A DNA stretch of 62,831 nt from Nocardia sp. alder85J (GCF_020176955.2 NZ_JAIUCZ020000020.1:1-62831); one strand, 5' to 3'; shown: positions 24,901 through 33,300, counted from the stretch's first letter. Program-made: numbers and translations. The notes: generated by a model not told the origin, from the letters alone.

Positions 24901-24922
24901 TTAGTATCCATATGGATACTAA
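24901..24922. promoter_or_regulatory. 22-bp perfect palindrome (TATCCATATGGATA family), copy 1
   Basis: TTAGTATCCATATGGATACTAA is perfect. The 18-base core recurs at 25682-25699, so the pair flanks the gene at 24956-25690. Confidence 0.8.
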
Positions 24923-24955
24923 GATATGACCTAGCCTGAAATGGTATTTCTGCGC

Positions 24956-25690
24956 TCAGCTTCGAACGTCACCAACGCCCATGTCGCGGCGGGCACGGTG
25001 CATCTGCTCGTGGTGCTGGCGGCCGTGCGCGACCGCAGCCGCCACGACAGTGACCGGAGCGCGCCGCGCCCAACGGGTGATCGCGTAGCGGGCAAGAGTG
25101 CCGACCGGCAGCCGATACACCCGGCTCGGAACACCCATCTCCACGAGAATTCCCAGCATCCGTATCGCCTGCTGCGCCACCGGCGCGCCGGGCAGCTCGG
25201 CGCGGACCCGCTCGCGGACCTGGTCGAGCACGTCCACATGATGAGCGTGCGCAGCAGCGAGCAGGGTTTCGGCACGGGCCGCATAATCCGCGGGCAGGTA
25301 GAACGACACCACCGAGAGCGACGGGAACGAGCGCCCGCGCTCGACAGCGATTTCCTCGCGGAGGCGAGCGGCGTAGCCGATCACGGCCAAGTGATCCGGC
25401 TCGGCCCGATCGAGCATGTCCACGACCGCCGCGGCGATGCAATCCGAACTCGACGCCGGCGGCCGATAGTTCTCGGTGTGCCACCGCCGCCGATCCGGCA
25501 CGGTCAACTGCCGCCGCCACCCATCCACGATCCGAGCCTGAGCCACAGTCAACTTGCCAGTGGAGTAGTGCCGCGCCCGCTGACCGGCTCCTTCCTCGGC
25601 GTCGCCGCCGAAGCCGTCACCGTCGTCCGGTGGTGCGTCGCCGGGATCGACGTCGGCGGCCGCCGATCCCGATCCTTCGTGAGTATCCAT
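24956..25690 (-). CDS. Unknown protein flanked by paired palindromes
   Basis: 244 residues. The first 45 are acidic and low-complexity (DVDPGDAPPDDGDGFGGD). A helical domain follows: SVVSFYLPADYAARAETLLAAA and RMLGILVEMGVPSRVYRLPVGTLARYAITRWARR. No family recognised; no membrane segment. The start codon lies inside the palindrome copy at 25682-25699, so that palindrome can act as an operator over the start site. The gene is bracketed by two direct copies of the 95-bp repeat. Confidence 0.6.
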   Translation of the reverse strand: MDTHEGSGSAAADVDPGDAPPDDGDGFGGDAEEGAGQRARHYSTGKLTVAQARIVDGWRRQLTVPDRRRWHTENYRPPASSSDCIAAAVVDMLDRAEPDHLAVIGYAARLREEIAVERGRSFPSLSVVSFYLPADYAARAETLLAAAHAHHVDVLDQVRERVRAELPGAPVAQQAIRMLGILVEMGVPSRVYRLPVGTLARYAITRWARRAPVTVVAAAVAHGRQHHEQMHRARRDMGVGDVRS

Positions 25691-25699
25691 ATGGATACT
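25682..25699. promoter_or_regulatory. 18-bp palindrome, copy 2, overlapping a start codon
   Basis: AGTATCCATATGGATACT contains the minus-strand ATG of the unknown gene (25690-25688). Exact match to the core of 24901-24922. Confidence 0.75.
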
Positions 25700-25726
25700 T
25701 TATTCGCTCGCCGGATGACGTGCACC

Positions 25727-25820
25727 GACCGCCGGGACATGGAGGCATCGGCACACCGCCGCCGAGGCATCCACACCCGGCTCCGTTCGGAGCGGGACGC
25801 GCACCGCGGCCCCTGCCGGG
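25727..25820. repeat. Dispersed 95-bp repeat, copy 2
   Basis: Same orientation as copies 1 and 3; core GAGGCATCGGCACACCGCCG then CCGAGGCATC, tail GCGCACCGCGGCCCCTGCCG. Confidence 0.8.
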
Positions 25821-26128
25821 GCCGGGCCGCCGCAAGGGCGACCGGCTGAGGACTCCGGCCCGGGGCCGGATCTGAGAAAGGCTTCTTTCCCCTTCTGGCC
25901 TTCCGATTTTGACCGGCGGTGCCCTCCGCGCAACCCGCCGCTGCGCTGCGCTTGGGCCTGCGGCCGGCGAAGAAATTTCCCTACTGCGGTCGCTGCGCTC
26001 CCTGGAAACTTCCCCGCCCGGCGGGTTGCACTCCAGGCCCCTCATACCGGTCCAACTCTCCCCTGCCAGAAGGGCAAAGAAACGGCCGGGGCCACCCGGC
26101 CGAGAGACATCAGGAGGAACCCCCCGTC
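25821..26128. other. Intergenic region ahead of the DUF4192 gene
   Basis: No credible gene. Contains alternating GC-rich hairpin-like words and AAGGGCAAAGAAACGGCCGG near its end, a sequence partly repeated at 27165-27180 before the next gene. AGGAGG at 26112-26117 serves the DUF4192 gene. Confidence 0.35.
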
Positions 26129-27097
26129 ATGCACACGCTCACCAGCACCGCCGACACCGTGACCGCCATCCCCGGAATGCTCGGCTACATTCCCGCCGAA
26201 TCCGTCGTCGCCGTACTCCTGCGCCACGGCTATCTCCACGTCATCGGCAACGCCGGTGCCGCGCAGATGACCAGCGCGGGCCTGGACCAGTTCGTGAGCC
26301 TCGCACTCGCCGAGGAAACCGACACGGCGTTCGTGGTGGCCGTCGCCGGAACCCATGCCACCACCGCCATCGACTACGCCCACGCCGTCACCGCGAAGAT
26401 GGCCGCCGCAGGACTCGAGATCGCCGCCACCGTGCACACGCCCGCGCTCACCGAAGGCACCCGATGGACCGACCTGGGCACCGGCCGCACCGGCGACATC
26501 GGCGACCCCTACAGCCACCCCACCGCCCTCGCCCGGCTCCACAGCCTCGGATTCCCGATCGCGCCCAACCGCGAAGCCGTCGAAAACCTGTTCACGGCAG
26601 TCGATCCCGTCGCCGAACTCGCCGCCGCCGAACAAGCCACAATCAGCGACCGCGACCACGGCGCTAAGGTGCTGCGCGAGCTGGCCGACACGATCACCGG
26701 ATACACCCACCCCACCCCCGACCTCACCGCACGGACCATCGCGTTCGCGCTGGCGGATCGCCGCTGCCGGGATGCTCTGCTCGGCCTGACCACCGTCGGG
26801 ACCGGCGCCGGGCGCGTCCTCACCGAGATCGCCAACCGGGCACGCGGCGCCGCCCGCATCGAACTTCTCACCGTCGCCGCCGTCGTGCTCTACGCCATCG
26901 GCAACACCCCGGCCGCGAACATCGCCATCAACCGGGCCCACGACGAGGCCGCCGCCACCGGCACCGAAATCCCCACCCTGCTCGAGCTCATGACCACCGC
27001 ACTCATGACCAGCCTCCCCCCGTCCGGCCTACAGCGCACCGTTCGATTCGGAGCCGAGGTCGCCCACACCGAATACGGCATCGCCTTCGACGCCTGA
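26129..27097 (+). CDS. DUF4192-family protein
   Basis: 322 residues, ATG 26129 with AGGAGG upstream. The opening DTVTAIPGMLGYIPAESVVAVLL is the hallmark of DUF4192 (P-x-LLG-x-PxxSVV). Later segments AFVVAVAGTHATTAIDYAHAV and ARIELLTVAAVVLYAIGNTPAANIAINRAH complete the domain. DUF4192 proteins are widespread in actinobacterial chromosomes and plasmids; their biochemical role is unknown. A hairpin terminator follows. Confidence 0.8.
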   Translation: MHTLTSTADTVTAIPGMLGYIPAESVVAVLLRHGYLHVIGNAGAAQMTSAGLDQFVSLALAEETDTAFVVAVAGTHATTAIDYAHAVTAKMAAAGLEIAATVHTPALTEGTRWTDLGTGRTGDIGDPYSHPTALARLHSLGFPIAPNREAVENLFTAVDPVAELAAAEQATISDRDHGAKVLRELADTITGYTHPTPDLTARTIAFALADRRCRDALLGLTTVGTGAGRVLTEIANRARGAARIELLTVAAVVLYAIGNTPAANIAINRAHDEAAATGTEIPTLLELMTTALMTSLPPSGLQRTVRFGAEVAHTEYGIAFDA

Positions 27098-27108
27098 TCA
27101 AACCTTCA

Positions 27109-27149
27109 GGTGAGTCCCTGGGCCGTCGGAACCGGCCCAGGGACTCACC
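27109..27149 (+). terminator. 17-bp hairpin after DUF4192 gene
   Basis: GGTGAGTCCCTGGGCCG pairs perfectly with 27133-27149; loop TCGGAAC. The same loop occurs in the hairpin at 27508-27543. Confidence 0.75.
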
Positions 27150-27208
27150 CCTGACCAGAACATCGAAAAGAAACGGCCGGTGCCACCGGCGCAACGGAGA
27201 ACGACACC

Positions 27209-27490
27209 ATGACCACCCCGGAAACACCACCAGACACCGAACCTCGCCCGCACTGGCACCCCAAGAACTCGCACACGATCGCCGACGACGGCCGGATCCA
27301 CGCTCTCGCCGGATATCGCATCCACGTCGACCCGATCAGACGGAATCTCCGCGACACCCGCCGCCTGTGCGACGAGACCACATGCGACGCCTGCATCCAC
27401 GACTGCCAATGCTTCGACTGCTCCGGATGGTGCCGGTGCGACACCCCACCGGAATCCACCGCATACTTGCCGCCCACCCCCAGCGAATAG
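27209..27490 (+). CDS. Small cysteine-rich protein
   Basis: 93 residues. Seven cysteines cluster as CDETTCDACIHDCQCFDCSGWCRC, too many for a single ribbon and probably binding one or two metals. The N-terminal half is polar and Pro-rich. Standing alone between two hairpins with the same loop; no family recognised. Confidence 0.55.
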   Translation: MTTPETPPDTEPRPHWHPKNSHTIADDGRIHALAGYRIHVDPIRRNLRDTRRLCDETTCDACIHDCQCFDCSGWCRCDTPPESTAYLPPTPSE

Positions 27491-27507
27491 GCCCCAGGAC
27501 AACGTAA

Positions 27508-27543
27508 GAGGCCCCGGGACGGTCGGAACCCGCCCGGGACCTC
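27508..27543 (+). terminator. Hairpin with TCGGAAC loop after the Cys-rich gene
   Basis: GAGGCCCCGGGACGG opposite CCGCCCGGGACCTC with one bulge and one mismatch. Loop matches that at 27126-27132. Confidence 0.6.
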
Positions 27544-27591
27544 TCCCCACCCACAGTAGAACACCCCGCCGGCCGCGCGGGCACCCGGCAC

Positions 27592-27670
27592 AGCGGAATT
27601 CCGCTGCGCTCCATGCTGTCTATCCAGGGGCGGGCCTGCGCCGACCGGATCCGGCCACGCACCCGGCTCA
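27592..27670. repeat. Dispersed repeat with GGAATTCCGCTGCGCTCCAT core, copy 1
   Basis: The core is followed by GCTG, a variable gap, GGGCCTGCGCCGACCGGATC and CGGCCACGC. Copies 2 and 3 lie at 35785-35880 and 35930-36020. Confidence 0.8.
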
Positions 27671-27731
27671 CCGACCCCGAGGCCAGAGACCACCGCACCA
27701 GGCCACAGCCTGCCGAGTAGCGCGTACCGGG

Positions 27732-28004
27732 TCAGGCGGGTTCGGGCCGGTGGCCGAGGTCGGGCCGGATCGTGGTGTTCCAGACCCCGCCCATGCTGGT
27801 GGTGATATCCACGAAGCACACCGTGACCGCGCCGGCCGCGTCGCGCTCCATGTCGGTGACGGTGCCGATCGAGCGGTGAGCACCGGGCTGCCCGGGGTCT
27901 GTGCCGCGGCCGCCGAGGTCGGTCCACCAGGCGATGCGATCGCCCACCGCAAGCCGATCGAAGAGTTCGCACATGCGTTCGAGTATGACGGAAATGTCTC
28001 CCAT
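27732..28004 (-). CDS. Small hypothetical protein
   Basis: 90 residues, ATG on the minus strand in CCATGGG. Beta-rich pattern: LAVGDRIAWWTDLGGRG, HRSIGTVTDMERDAAGAVTVCFVDI. This looks like an SH3-like or Tudor-like small barrel, but no family can be named. Codon bias supports a real gene; about 100 bases separate it from the next minus-strand gene. Confidence 0.5.
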   Translation of the reverse strand: MGDISVILERMCELFDRLAVGDRIAWWTDLGGRGTDPGQPGAHRSIGTVTDMERDAAGAVTVCFVDITTSMGGVWNTTIRPDLGHRPEPA

Positions 28005-28100
28005 GGGAGACCAGATTCCTTGTCTGTTTTGCGCTGCAAGGTAGACAGGCGTTGCGGCGCAACAAATACCGCGGATACTCGCCGGACCCTGCGGCCCGCG

Positions 28101-28862
28101 TCACAGGCCGAGATACTCCCTCGAGGGACCGGCCGACATCGCCCGCTCATCACCGGGATACAGCCCCAGCGACGGGAACCGCGCGTCGATCTCGCTGCGC
28201 GACAACGGCTCCGACACCGGCGCCAGACTGTGTGAGCCCGGCAAGTCCTCCCACACCCCGCCCACCTCGACCGCCCGCACCCGCGCCACCCGCCCGTCGA
28301 CCACATACACCACCGCGCGCAGACCAGGCCGCCGCCATACCGGCACCGGACCCCGCAGCGACGACAACCGCCGATCCGCCTCCCACACCGGATCCGCCGC
28401 ATCGGCGAACTCCTCGGCCAACCGCCGATCCGTGCGCGCCTTCCGATACACCACCAGCACCTCAGGGCCGCCACCGCGCGCCGTGGACTCGGCCTCCTCG
28501 ACCGGCGCCAAACCCAGTTCGGGAAACGCCCTCCGCACCCAGCCGTACGGCGCGACCACCGCCCGAGGCGACCCGTGGAACAACACCACCGTGTGATGCC
28601 CGGTCTCCAGATCCTCCAGAACCTCCGCCACGGCGATCCGGGCCGCACTCGAGGTCCGCTCGATCACCTTCGAATCCGGCACCGCCACCGCCGGATTCGC
28701 GACCTGGGCCGCCCGCCACATCCCGACCGACACCATGACCGCCACCGGGACCTCACCGAACCAATTCACCTGAACGAACCGGTCCGCGGCCGCCGCCCGC
28801 CAGGTCGCCGACCAGTCATCCCGCAACGTCTCCGTCCGCACGATCTCCAGACCCGGACCCAT
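28101..28862 (-). CDS. Hypothetical protein with a Phd/YefM-like middle segment
   Basis: 253 residues. The segment around residues 68-112 (RTSSAARIAVAEVLEDLETG, then HHTVVLFHGSPRAVVAPYGW) follows the Phd/YefM antitoxin pattern, in which a helix precedes ...G...V..HG.P.AV..P. N- and C-terminal parts do not match a known antitoxin or toxin; the C-terminus has LRAVVYVVDGRVARVRAVEV. A fused or derived antitoxin-like regulator is possible. Evidence is motif-level only. Confidence 0.45.
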   Translation of the reverse strand: MGPGLEIVRTETLRDDWSATWRAAAADRFVQVNWFGEVPVAVMVSVGMWRAAQVANPAVAVPDSKVIERTSSAARIAVAEVLEDLETGHHTVVLFHGSPRAVVAPYGWVRRAFPELGLAPVEEAESTARGGGPEVLVVYRKARTDRRLAEEFADAADPVWEADRRLSSLRGPVPVWRRPGLRAVVYVVDGRVARVRAVEVGGVWEDLPGSHSLAPVSEPLSRSEIDARFPSLGLYPGDERAMSAGPSREYLGL

Positions 28863-29501
28863 ATCCGCAACCCTCCCATTCCCACCACATTCAGCGATCC
28901 CGAGGCCCGACCAGACGGCCGACTCTATTTTTCCGAAATCCTACAATTAATTCGGGAGCTGCCGCGACACCGAGCCCTCCCGCACCGCCGCAGCTCCCGC
29001 GGGCCCACCACCCAGCCGGCACCGGTCGAAGAACCCCAGCACCGCCGCAACGCCGGACCGGGCAGGTACTCACCGACCTCCGCGGCCTGGCGGCCGCGCG
29101 GCGCCCCGGCCGTGAGTGTCGGTGCCGTCCTCCGCTGAGCCAGCCCAGGGCTATCACGGTGGTCCGGGGTGGTCAAGCCGCGGAAAGGACGCCGCGGCTT
29201 GACCACCCCGGACCACCGTGATCGAGACGCCCCGAGCTCAGCGGAGGACGACACCGACACTCACCTCTCACTCTGGCCGGGGACCGGAAGATTCCGCGGC
29301 CTGCCGGCCGCGCGCGGGGGCTCTGCCGCCCGGACCCCCGCTCCTCGCCGGAGAGGCGAGCTTGCAGAGGCCGGGGCACAAAAGACAAGCCGAACCGCAA
29401 AAAAGAAAAGAGAAATATCGCACACCCGCAGAAGGCCAAATAAAAACGTAGGAAGTATAGAATAGAGTCATCACCAAGTAAGGGAACGGAGGCAAGCGGA
29501 A
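28863..29501. other. Intergenic region with a 153-bp inverted repeat and an AT-rich promoter stretch
   Basis: No credible gene. The dominating feature is the inverted repeat at 29112-29264. After it, 29390-29480 is the most AT-rich part (runs of A, TATAGAATAG) and probably carries the promoter of the small gene at 29502. A 25-base direct repeat (CCGCGGCCTGxCGGCCGCGC) occurs at about 29080 and 29295. Confidence 0.5.
29112..29264. repeat. 153-bp near-perfect inverted repeat
   Basis: Outer arms of 29 bases (29112-29140 and 29236-29264) differ at one pair. Inner arms of 31 bases (29153-29183 and 29192-29222) are perfect and begin ATCACGGTGGTCCGGGGTGG. The terminal loop is eight bases. Confidence 0.9.
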
Positions 29502-29771
29502 ATGAGCATTAGCAGCAAGGAACTCGAAGACATCATTTTCGACCGTGACGGCGAGTTCCTCTCCGAGCACGCCGCGCACATGCAGAGCTGGTACGACGGT
29601 TTCAACAACGGATACCGCCGGGCCGATAGTTTCGATTGGGACGCGCGGCGCGCGGCCGCCGTCGACGCCGGTTTGCGTGGCCTCGAGCGGACCGGTTGCT
29701 TCCCCTGCCTGGAAGTGCAGGCCCGGCATTTCAACCGCACCTACGAGCCCATTCCGACGGATGAAACGTAG
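29502..29771 (+). CDS. Small hypothetical protein
   Basis: 89 residues, ATG 29502 with GGAGG at 29488-29492. Acidic N-terminus (SSKELEDIIFDRDGEFLSEH), then FNNGYRRADSFDWDARRAAA and two cysteines (CFPC). Soluble. Downstream of an AT-rich promoter region, so probably independently expressed, perhaps early after transfer. Function unknown. Confidence 0.55.
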   Translation: MSISSKELEDIIFDRDGEFLSEHAAHMQSWYDGFNNGYRRADSFDWDARRAAAVDAGLRGLERTGCFPCLEVQARHFNRTYEPIPTDET

Positions 29772-30057
29772 GAATTCACTCTCATAGAGTGACTTTCTTC
29801 CGGCCGCCGGAACCGTTCTTTGACAACTCCACAGAGCACGCGCGAACATACCGACTCCCGCAACCCGTCCCGCAGTCCAGCGGGCGGCCGGACCCACCGT
29901 CCGGCCGGACATGTCCAGGTGGAACGGGCCGCAAGGCCCCACGGAGAGCGCTCAGGGCTGACACCCGGAGCCGTCACGCGCCGACCCACCGAACTGGGCG
30001 GAGCAGGAACCCAGCGCGTGCCTCGAAACCCTTCCCACCGACCCCGAAAGGGCGCCA
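29772..30057. other. Intergenic region, nothing recognised
   Basis: About 285 bases without a credible gene or strong repeat; TCCGGCCGCCGGA at 29798 is a short palindrome. Confidence 0.3.
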
Positions 30058-30252
30058 ATGGCGAACTTCATTCCGTGCCCCGGTACCGGAGTGCAGCCGG
30101 TCAACATCCGATTCTTCCCGTCGCAGCCCGACGGACTCGGACGGACCCAAGCCAAAACGTTCGGCGACTGCGCCGAATGCGGATACACCGTCATGGAATA
30201 CGGGAATTCCCGTAACTCCCTGAAAGTCCCGCGCCACAAGAAGCGCACGTAA
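30058..30252 (+). CDS. Small zinc-finger-like protein
   Basis: 64 residues with GAAAGGG before the ATG. Cysteines at CPGTG and CAECGYTV, basic C-terminus SLKVPRHKKRT. The CxxC plus an earlier Cys could bind zinc. Probably nucleic-acid-binding; unknown family. Confidence 0.5.
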   Translation: MANFIPCPGTGVQPVNIRFFPSQPDGLGRTQAKTFGDCAECGYTVMEYGNSRNSLKVPRHKKRT

Positions 30253-30273
30253 AAAAACACGCACCGCCGATAC

Positions 30274-30306
30274 AACGGCCGGGCACATGCTAGGTGCCCG
30301 GCCGTT
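30274..30306. terminator. Hairpin with ATGCTAG loop, copy 1
   Basis: AACGGCCGGGCAC pairs perfectly with 30294-30306, loop ATGCTAG. Identical loop and most of the stem recur at 34239-34273, and the loop again at 31512-31518. Confidence 0.75.
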
Positions 30307-30341
30307 GCATCGGCCGACCCCCGGAAAGGGGAACCACGCAC

Positions 30342-30683
30342 ATGAAATTCGAGATAAGCGACCTGGCCCGCCGCGCCGAAAGCACCGTGTTCGGTGACCG
30401 GATCGAAGGATGGGAAGCCACGATCAAGCTCGACGGTGGCGAAATCCTGCTCTTGTCCCAGCTGGACGGCGAAGCGCCCCGATGGGGCGTGGACGCCGCA
30501 TTCGGCGCGAACGGATTCCCGCACTGGGCCAACGGATTCGGCTCCCGCGTGGTCCGGGTGCGCGCCGTCGGCGAGCCGATCGAACAGGCCCTCAACGCCC
30601 GCCGCGACGAACTCGCCGCCCGCGCGCAGCCGCCCGCCGACCCCGCGACCGAGGCCCGGCCCGACGACGGAAAGGGACGCTGA
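30342..30683 (+). CDS. Small hypothetical protein
   Basis: 113 residues; ATG 30342 follows GGAAAGGGGA, and the in-frame extension upstream runs into the hairpin. Alpha-beta pattern MKFEISDLARRAESTVFGDR, IEGWEATIKLDGGEILLLS, then SRVVRVRAVGEPIEQALNAR. No motif known. It is followed one base later by another small gene, so the group 30342-31423 is an operon of plasmid-specific small proteins. Confidence 0.5.
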   Translation: MKFEISDLARRAESTVFGDRIEGWEATIKLDGGEILLLSQLDGEAPRWGVDAAFGANGFPHWANGFGSRVVRVRAVGEPIEQALNARRDELAARAQPPADPATEARPDDGKGR

Positions 30684-30684
30684 C

Positions 30685-30918
30685 ATGAAGTTCCTTCGAG
30701 TCGAGACCGTCGGAGAGGTCCGCCGGTGGGACACCTACATTGTCCCGGTGCCCGATGATTTCGACATCGAGGCCGACGACATCGCGCGCCCCCTCCACGA
30801 CCTCATCGCCCAGGGCAAAGGGATGAACCGGGGCACCGAATACGAGGACTACGGCTTGCCGGTCCCGCCGCACGAGTTCTGCATCACCGAGGTAGCCCCC
30901 GCCACGTCGCAGACGTAG
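30685..30918 (+). CDS. Small hypothetical protein
   Basis: 77 residues, ATG 30685 with AAAGGGA before it, one base after the upstream stop. Begins MKFLRVETVGEVRRWDTYIV; acidic middle (DDFDIEADDIARPLHD). No recognised family. Confidence 0.5.
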   Translation: MKFLRVETVGEVRRWDTYIVPVPDDFDIEADDIARPLHDLIAQGKGMNRGTEYEDYGLPVPPHEFCITEVAPATSQT

Positions 30919-30962
30919 CGGGGGAGATGAGCACCCAGGCAGAACACAGGAGAACAGCACCG

Positions 30963-31259
30963 ATGAACGACGACACCGAGCCCGACCACCCCGGGGCGCG
31001 CCCGGTTTTGTGGGTCCTGGTCATCTATGACGACCTGAGGCCGCCCGACACCGGACCAGCCATCGAGATACGGGGCGACACCTTCGCCGAGGTACACGCC
31101 TACCTGGTCGACACCGTATACGGATGGGGCGAACTGACCGTGACCGAAGCAGCAGACGAGCCCGACAAGGACGACGGAATGCGCTTCGGCTACATCCTCC
31201 GCGACCCCAGCGGCAACCACGCCGGAACCGCCACCATCCGGAGGGAACAGGACCGATGA
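30963..31259 (+). CDS. Small hypothetical protein, paralogue of 33598-33936
   Basis: 98 residues from ATG 30963, preferred to 30927 because CAGGAG precedes it and because the paralogue starts the same way (MND). Shared pattern: PVLWVLVIYDD / RWWTLTIRDG, GPAIEIRGDTFAEVHAYLVDTV / GEPAIDIQGATREGLYAYLVGTV, and FGYILRDPSG / FEYAIRDSSG. Each copy is followed with overlap by a different helical protein. Function unknown. Confidence 0.55.
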   Translation: MNDDTEPDHPGARPVLWVLVIYDDLRPPDTGPAIEIRGDTFAEVHAYLVDTVYGWGELTVTEAADEPDKDDGMRFGYILRDPSGNHAGTATIRREQDR

Positions 31260-31423
31260 ACGACGACATCCGACACTGCATCGACCGGGCCGCCGACGCG
31301 GGAATCACTCTCACTCGCGCCGACATCACCCGAGAGACCGACCCCAACAGCGAATTTCTCGGCGGACTGGTCATCGACGGAATGCCCGCCGCTGAGTGGA
31401 TCGACGCGATGACATCGGAATAG
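31256..31423 (+). CDS. Very small hypothetical protein
   Basis: 55 residues, ATGA overlap with the upstream gene. Sequence IRHCIDRAADAGITLTRADI then GGLVIDGMPAAEWIDAMTSE. No motif. Ends before a short GC hairpin (31431-31460). Confidence 0.45.
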   Translation: MNDDIRHCIDRAADAGITLTRADITRETDPNSEFLGGLVIDGMPAAEWIDAMTSE

Positions 31424-31492
31424 CCAGCGGCGGGGCGCATCCGCGCCCCGCCCCGCACCGGTCACGAAACCGGAAAACCCCAGTTCAAACAC

Positions 31493-31537
31493 GGAAAAGG
31501 CCACCAGCTAGATGCTAGCTAGCTGGTGGCCTTTTCC
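31493..31537. terminator. 19-bp perfect hairpin with ATGCTAG loop, copy 2
   Basis: GGAAAAGGCCACCAGCTAG pairs with 31519-31537; A-run on one side and T-run on the other make it a bidirectional intrinsic terminator. It sits 27 bases before the ParB-family gene. Confidence 0.8.
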
Positions 31538-31564
31538 TGTTCACCCTAGGAGATTGCGTCCGCA

Positions 31565-33289
31565 ATGACAACCATCGAAGCCCCCGCCAGCACGGCCCCG
31601 GCCGAGCAGCACGCCACCCCGGCCGAGCAGCCGGCCGCCGGACCGACGCCGGTCCCGTTGCCCGCCGATGTGGCCGCCGCGCTGCGCGCCGCAATCGCCG
31701 ACCGGATCGCCAAGGGCGAGCCCGCGCGTGTGCAGTACGCACTCAACCCGAACCACGTGGATTTCGGCGCCAACGTGCGCGACGACGCCGCCGCCACGAT
31801 CACGCCGGAATACGTCGCGTCGATCAAACGGCGGATCTTGCAGACGCCGACGGCCTACCTGCGCGACGACAATATCGTCCAGGTCATCGACGGCCAGCGC
31901 CGCACCCTGGGGGCCCGCGCCGCCGGACTGACCACGATCGACTATCTGATCGGTCCGATGCCCGAGGGCACCGCCGACGCTCGGCGCGCTACCGAGATTG
32001 TCGATCAAGTCGAGGCCAACGAGGAGCGGGTGAACCTCACCCGCTCCCAGGTCTACGCCGCGCAGGAGGAATTGGCCGGTCTGAACCTGCCCGCCCCCGA
32101 GAAGACGAAAGCGTTGCGGCACCTGGGCATCGGAGCCAAGGAAGCCAAGGCGATGCGCACGCTCAACGGAGCAGGCAAGGCCCGCGACAGCGCGATCAGC
32201 GGCGACCTCGATCTCCTCCAGGCCGCACAGGCCCTCGAGTTCGAAGATGATCCGGGCGCGCTCCACGAACTGACCATCGCGGCCCGGCGAGGCACGTTCG
32301 ACGGCGCACTCGTCAGGTTGCGCAAGGAGCGCCAGGTGCGCGCCCGGCGCGCGGAAATCGCTGCCCCGTACGCCCAGCGTGGTTTCCGGATCCTCACTCA
32401 CTACCCGTACGAGTCCGAGCGCAAGCAGCTGGTTCCGATCGAGGAACTTCGGACCCCCGAAGGAGCCCAGGTCACAGAAGCCGACATCGCCGCCGCGCAG
32501 TGGGCGGTATACGTCAGGCCCGCCAAACAGACCGTGCACGCCACCACCGGCGAGCCGATCGACGAAGACGACATCGATGACGCCACCTACGAAGACCCCG
32601 ACCGCGATCCCGCCGAGGGCAAGCACCACGCCCGCGACGTGCGAGTTGAGGAGTTCTTCCGCGTCGATCTCTTCTGCCACGACCCCAAGCGCGCCGGTCT
32701 GCGCAAAGTCAAGGAGACCACCGCGTCCGGCCGATCCACCGCCCGAACCGCCGCCATCATCAACGCCGAAGCCCGCGACGACACCGACGCCCGGCGCGCG
32801 TTCGTCGCCGAGTGGCTGAAGAAGACCCCGAAGACCGTGCCGACCGACATGCAGCTGTGGAGGCTCAGGCTCGAGGGCGCCGCGCCGGAGATCTTCAAGG
32901 AGTACACCGCCCGCACGACCGCAGCGACGCTACTCGGCATCCCCACCGAGAAGTTCCGCGACGGAACAGCGTTCGACGGCATCAGCGTGGCCCGCGCCCA
33001 AATGATCGGTATCGGTCTGGCTATGGGCGCGATCGAAGGCCGGATGCAGCCTCGCACCGACAAGCCGCACTACTGGCACATCGCGCTCCCGCAAGACCAC
33101 GTGTACTCGACCGTAGACCGGGGTCTGTCGAAAACCTATCTGCTCCAACTGATCTCACTCGGGTACGTCCCCGGCATCGCCGAACGGCTCACCCTCGCAG
33201 AGATCACCGTCGACCAAGCGGTAGCCGAGATCACCGCCAAGAAGGCCGCCCGCGAGGGCCAGAACACCGCCGACACCACCGACGACTAG
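31565..33289 (+). CDS. ParB/Spo0J-family nuclease-like protein, large
   Basis: 574 residues, CTAGGAG before the ATG. After a Pro/Ala leader, residues 60-130 form a ParB N-domain: FGANVRDDAA, ITPEYVASIKRRIL, then VIDGQRRTLGARAAG (the GxRR box). An HTH-like section follows (NLTRSQVYAAQEELAGL, KTKALRHLGIGAKEAKAM). The C-terminal 350 residues, with acidic EDDIDDATYEDPDRDP, are unusual for a partition ParB. The gene is 14 kb from parA and not in its operon, so a role other than partition, perhaps transcriptional or leading-region, is likely. CTP-binding or nuclease activity cannot be judged. Confidence 0.75.
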   Translation: MTTIEAPASTAPAEQHATPAEQPAAGPTPVPLPADVAAALRAAIADRIAKGEPARVQYALNPNHVDFGANVRDDAAATITPEYVASIKRRILQTPTAYLRDDNIVQVIDGQRRTLGARAAGLTTIDYLIGPMPEGTADARRATEIVDQVEANEERVNLTRSQVYAAQEELAGLNLPAPEKTKALRHLGIGAKEAKAMRTLNGAGKARDSAISGDLDLLQAAQALEFEDDPGALHELTIAARRGTFDGALVRLRKERQVRARRAEIAAPYAQRGFRILTHYPYESERKQLVPIEELRTPEGAQVTEADIAAAQWAVYVRPAKQTVHATTGEPIDEDDIDDATYEDPDRDPAEGKHHARDVRVEEFFRVDLFCHDPKRAGLRKVKETTASGRSTARTAAIINAEARDDTDARRAFVAEWLKKTPKTVPTDMQLWRLRLEGAAPEIFKEYTARTTAATLLGIPTEKFRDGTAFDGISVARAQMIGIGLAMGAIEGRMQPRTDKPHYWHIALPQDHVYSTVDRGLSKTYLLQLISLGYVPGIAERLTLAEITVDQAVAEITAKKAAREGQNTADTTDD

Positions 33290-33300
33290 GCACCCCGCCA

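Noticed and set aside
31565..33289. Assignment of the large ParB-family protein as the partner of ParA
   Set aside because: It is far from parA, much larger than partition ParB proteins, and a small RHH-like partner overlaps parA.
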